Positions 61,707 through 64,000 of a stretch of DNA of 64,000 nt are shown in pieces. Location of the stretch: the NCBI GenBank assembly GCA_037446255.1, contig JBBIIY010000004.1:14238-78237 (forward strand), given 5' to 3'. Each line of letters opens with the position of its first letter. Position 1 is the first letter of the stretch. Source of the DNA: Lithacetigena sp037446255 [NCBI: Coprothermobacterota bacterium] (GTDB taxonomy: Bacteria; Coprothermobacterota; HKB111). The notes under the pieces were generated by a model that saw only the letters and a list, made by a program, of their open reading frames with translations, made no database searches and was not told where the DNA came from. A program made the position numbers and the translations under genes.

Positions 61707-62902
61707 AAACCAATAACAAAAAAATATTAGCTCTTGAAGGAAATGCAGCCATTGCCTATGCAATGAAACAGATAAACCCCGACGTGGTGGCTGCTTATCC
61801 TATAACCCCACAAACCGAAATTATGCAGCACTTTTCTCAATATGTGGCAGATGGAGCTGTGGATACTGAATACGTAACGGTAGAATCGGAGCACTCCGCC
61901 CTTTCTGCCTGCATTGGAGCTTCTGCTTCCGGAGCACGGGTCATGACCGCTACCTCTTCTCAGGGGTTAGCTTTGATGTGGGAAATGATGTATATAGCTT
62001 CTGCTGCCCGTACACCTATCGTTATGCCCGTAGTTAACCGGGCTCTTTCCGGACCCATCAATATTCATGGCGACCAGTCTGACATAATGGGTGCTCGTGA
62101 TGCCGGTTGGATTTGCCTGTTTTCAGAAAATGTACAGGAATCTTATGACAATACCATACAGGCTATACGTATTGCTGAAGATCCGAGGGTGAGATTTCCG
62201 GTAACTGTTAACCTTGATGGTTTCATTACCAGCCATGCTGTAGAAGTAACCGAAGTCTTGCCAGATGAAGAAGTGAGAAAATTTATCGGGGAAAGCAAGC
62301 CCTGGGGTAGAACCCTACTGGATATGGACAATCCTATCACCGTAGGAATGGTTGCTCTAACCGACATTTATATTGAATTTAAAAAGAAACAGCGTGAAGA
62401 CATTGATAAAGTTATGCCGGTGATATTGGAAGTAGCGCAAGAGTATAAAAAACTCACCGGTAGGGGTTTTGGTCTTTTTGAAACCTATAGACTGGAAGAC
62501 GCAGAAGTTGGGATTGTAGTTATGAATTCCACCGCTGGTACTACCAAGGTAGTTATTGATGAATTGAGAAAACAGGGGAAAAAAGTCGGTTTATTAAAAC
62601 CCCGTGTTTTCCGTCCTTTCCCCTACCAGGAGTTGGTCGCAGCACTTTCGCATTTGCAAGCCATCACCGTAATGGATAAAGCTGATTCTATGGGGGCTCT
62701 CGGTGGACCACTTTTCCAGGAATTGCGTTCAGCTTTTTATGGTATCAATAACTCACCTTTGATGATGAATTATATTTTCGGCCTGGGTGGAAGAGATGTA
62801 CCCCCAGCTCATATTAACCAGGTATTTGAGGAAACCTATAAAGTTTTAGAAACCGGTAAGCCCTGGGAAAAGCCCTACCGCTACCTGGGTGTAAGGGAAT
62901 AA
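61703..62902 (+). CDS. porA: Pyruvate:ferredoxin oxidoreductase, alpha subunit
   Basis: A 399-residue alpha subunit. ALEGNAAIAYAMKQINPDVVAAYPITPQTEI (key part AAYPITPQTEIMQ) is the pyrimidine-binding domain start, with EYVTVESEHSALSACIGAS and NIHGDQSDIMGARDAG. A C-terminal domain (KKVGLLKPRVFRPFPYQEL) follows. Together with beta it binds thiamine diphosphate across the interface. The length fits the four-subunit type. It overlaps porD by 4 bases and precedes porB by 10. Confidence 0.94.
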   Translation: MKTNNKKILALEGNAAIAYAMKQINPDVVAAYPITPQTEIMQHFSQYVADGAVDTEYVTVESEHSALSACIGASASGARVMTATSSQGLALMWEMMYIASAARTPIVMPVVNRALSGPINIHGDQSDIMGARDAGWICLFSENVQESYDNTIQAIRIAEDPRVRFPVTVNLDGFITSHAVEVTEVLPDEEVRKFIGESKPWGRTLLDMDNPITVGMVALTDIYIEFKKKQREDIDKVMPVILEVAQEYKKLTGRGFGLFETYRLEDAEVGIVVMNSTAGTTKVVIDELRKQGKKVGLLKPRVFRPFPYQELVAALSHLQAITVMDKADSMGALGGPLFQELRSAFYGINNSPLMMNYIFGLGGRDVPPAHINQVFEETYKVLETGKPWEKPYRYLGVRE

Positions 62903-62912
62903 GGAGGAAAAT

Positions 62913-63839
62913 ATGCCATTTAATATAAAAGAATTGTCTAAAAAAGAGGATTTACTTTCTGGAGGACACCGACTTTGTGCAGGTTGTGGTGCTTCCGTGG
63001 TGCTTCGCCAGATGTTGTTAGCCACCAAAACACCGGTGGTATTAACTAATGCCACTGGTTGTGTGGAAGTTTCTACTACTATATTCCCCTTCACCTCCTG
63101 GAGAGTTCCCTGGTTTCACAGTGCTTTTGAAAACTCAGCCGCTACCATATCCGGAATTGAATCCGCTTATAAAGCCCTTAAACGAAGAGGTTTAATAGAT
63201 AAAGACATCCGTTTTATCGGTATGGGTGGAGATGGAGGAACTTATGATATAGGCTTTCAAGCATTATCCGGGGCCATGGAAAGAGGTCACCGTATGCTTT
63301 ACATCTGCTACGACAACGGAGCCTATATGAATACCGGTATCCAGAGAAGCAGTGCTACCCCATTGGGTGCCTGGACCTCTACTTCTCCGGTGGGAGAGGT
63401 TATTCCTGGTAAAATTCAATGGAGAAAAAATCTCACCGAGATTATGGTCGCTCATAATATCCCCTATGTTGCTCAAGCCAGTCCTTCTCATTTTAAAGAT
63501 TTAATAGAGAAGGTGGAGAAAGCGCTGGATGTTGATGGTCCCACCTTTATTAATATTCTCTCTCCATGCCCATTAGGTTGGAGATATGATGGAAGTATCT
63601 CCATAGAACTGGCCAAGTTAGCGGTGGAAAACTGTTTCTGGCCACTTTATGAAGTAATTGAAGGTAAGTACAGGATTAATGTAACTCCCAGAAATAAAAA
63701 ACCTGTAGAAGAATGGCTTAAAGCCCAGGGTAGGTTCAAACACCTTTTTGAAGCCAAGAATGTTCACTTTCTGGAAACTTTCCAAAATAAAATTGATGAA
63801 GAATGGGAAAAACTCCAGAAAAAAGCGGGAGTAATTTAA
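62913..63839 (+). CDS. porB: Pyruvate:ferredoxin oxidoreductase, beta subunit
   Basis: A 308-residue beta subunit with the TPP-binding motif GDGGTYDIGFQALSGAMERG leading to NGAYMNTG, and four cluster cysteines including LCAGCG near residue 25. It holds the proximal [4Fe-4S] cluster and TPP. GGAGG precedes the ATG. It is the last gene of the operon; a GGGGACAGG hairpin follows. Confidence 0.95.
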   Translation: MPFNIKELSKKEDLLSGGHRLCAGCGASVVLRQMLLATKTPVVLTNATGCVEVSTTIFPFTSWRVPWFHSAFENSAATISGIESAYKALKRRGLIDKDIRFIGMGGDGGTYDIGFQALSGAMERGHRMLYICYDNGAYMNTGIQRSSATPLGAWTSTSPVGEVIPGKIQWRKNLTEIMVAHNIPYVAQASPSHFKDLIEKVEKALDVDGPTFINILSPCPLGWRYDGSISIELAKLAVENCFWPLYEVIEGKYRINVTPRNKKPVEEWLKAQGRFKHLFEAKNVHFLETFQNKIDEEWEKLQKKAGVI

Positions 63840-63852
63840 GAATAACTCCAAG

Positions 63853-63889
63853 GGGACAGGCACCCCAATTAAATAGGTGTCTGTCCCCT
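63853..63889 (+). terminator. Long inverted repeat after porB (REP-like, possible terminator)
   Basis: GGGGACAGGCACC pairs with GGTGTCTGTCCCC, with about ten bases of loop. It has no T-run, so it may stabilise or end the por message, or be a palindromic repeat of the GGGGAC family. Confidence 0.5.
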
Positions 63890-63908
63890 CAAATGTACAA
63901 TAAAATAC

Positions 63909-63937
63909 TTGCAGAAACCCGCATCATATCTTATAAT
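63909..63937 (+). promoter_or_regulatory. Promoter for a gene beyond the window end
   Basis: TTGCAG (63909-63914), 17 bases, then TATAAT (63932-63937). It points right, out of the window. Confidence 0.65.
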
Positions 63938-63956
63938 ATTGAGAAACGTTCTCAAT
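63938..63956 (+). promoter_or_regulatory. Fur-family type operator
   Basis: A perfect palindrome, ATTGAGAAACGTTCTCAAT, immediately after the -10 box. TGAGAA-N3-TTCTCA matches the spacing of Fur-type boxes (TGAGAATNATTCTCA). It suggests the next gene is iron- (or metal-) regulated. Confidence 0.65.
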
Positions 63957-64000
63957 TATTATCTTATCAAAAACGCGTAATTGTAATCAGAATAGTTTAT

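Overview
The window reads as one contiguous piece of an AT-rich genome from an anaerobic, Gram-positive-type bacterium, most likely a Clostridia-like Firmicute. I cannot name a genus. The grounds are: strong AGGAGG-type ribosome binding sites, very frequent TTG starts, the cmk-plsC-ispH-der order typical of Clostridia, S-layer-homology (SLH) proteins with a CsaB pyruvyl transferase, a four-subunit pyruvate:ferredoxin oxidoreductase, a glycyl radical enzyme with its activase, and molybdopterin genes. Apart from one decayed transposase and short dispersed repeats, the content is chromosomal; I see no prophage, plasmid or CRISPR.

Region 1 (1-9.2 kb): the end of an HD-GYP gene, a two-gene glutamine-dependent NAD synthetase, a double GNAT, guaB, rpmB, smpB, an SLH-anchored 5'-nucleotidase and a GAF-GGDEF protein. 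Region 2 (9.3-14.3 kb, minus strand): a run ord-like / tdh / kbl / ksgA / ispE that joins threonine cleavage to housekeeping genes. Region 3 (14.4-20.6 kb, plus strand): tRNA-Thr, an unknown protein paired with a homologue of cyanobacterial acyl-ACP reductase, greA, lysS, tRNA-Arg, degV, rpiB and upp.

Region 4 (20.6-33.9 kb, plus strand): a tightly overlapping envelope polysaccharide operon: TagO/WecA-like initiator, WecB, MurA, DUF4330 protein, MurJ-type flippase, LCP ligase, O-antigen-ligase-like protein, two GT-B glycosyltransferases, WecC-like dehydrogenase, TagA and CsaB. It plausibly makes the pyruvylated N-acetylmannosamine-containing wall polymer that SLH domains grip. Two SLH proteins lie in the window, and one is the binding protein of an Opp-type ABC transporter that starts right after csaB on the other strand (33.9-37.9 kb).

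Region 5 (37.9-39.1 kb) is gene-poor and holds a transposase remnant. Region 6 (39-47.5 kb, minus strand): mgtE, der, ispH, plsC, cmk, a site-2 protease, a CCA-adding-enzyme homologue and pyrimidine-nucleoside phosphorylase. Region 7 (47.7-50.1 kb): YjjI-type glycyl radical enzyme and YjjW-type activase, divergent from the phosphorylase. Region 8 (50-60 kb, minus strand): small membrane proteins, moaA with two moeA-type genes (one fused to a periplasmic-binding-like domain), a split permease with a thioredoxin-like protein, a second GAF-GGDEF, a nitroreductase, and four small genes sharing a short helical (SHOCT-like) module. Region 9 (60.4-64 kb, plus strand): osmC then porGDAB, ending in a promoter with a Fur-type palindrome for a gene beyond the window.

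The best candidates for undescribed biology are the acyl-ACP-reductase-like pair, the four-gene SHOCT/DUF2089 module, the SLH-anchored solute-binding protein, and the YjjI/YjjW pair beside nucleoside catabolism. Identifications rest on motifs read by eye and remembered family sequences; no search was run.
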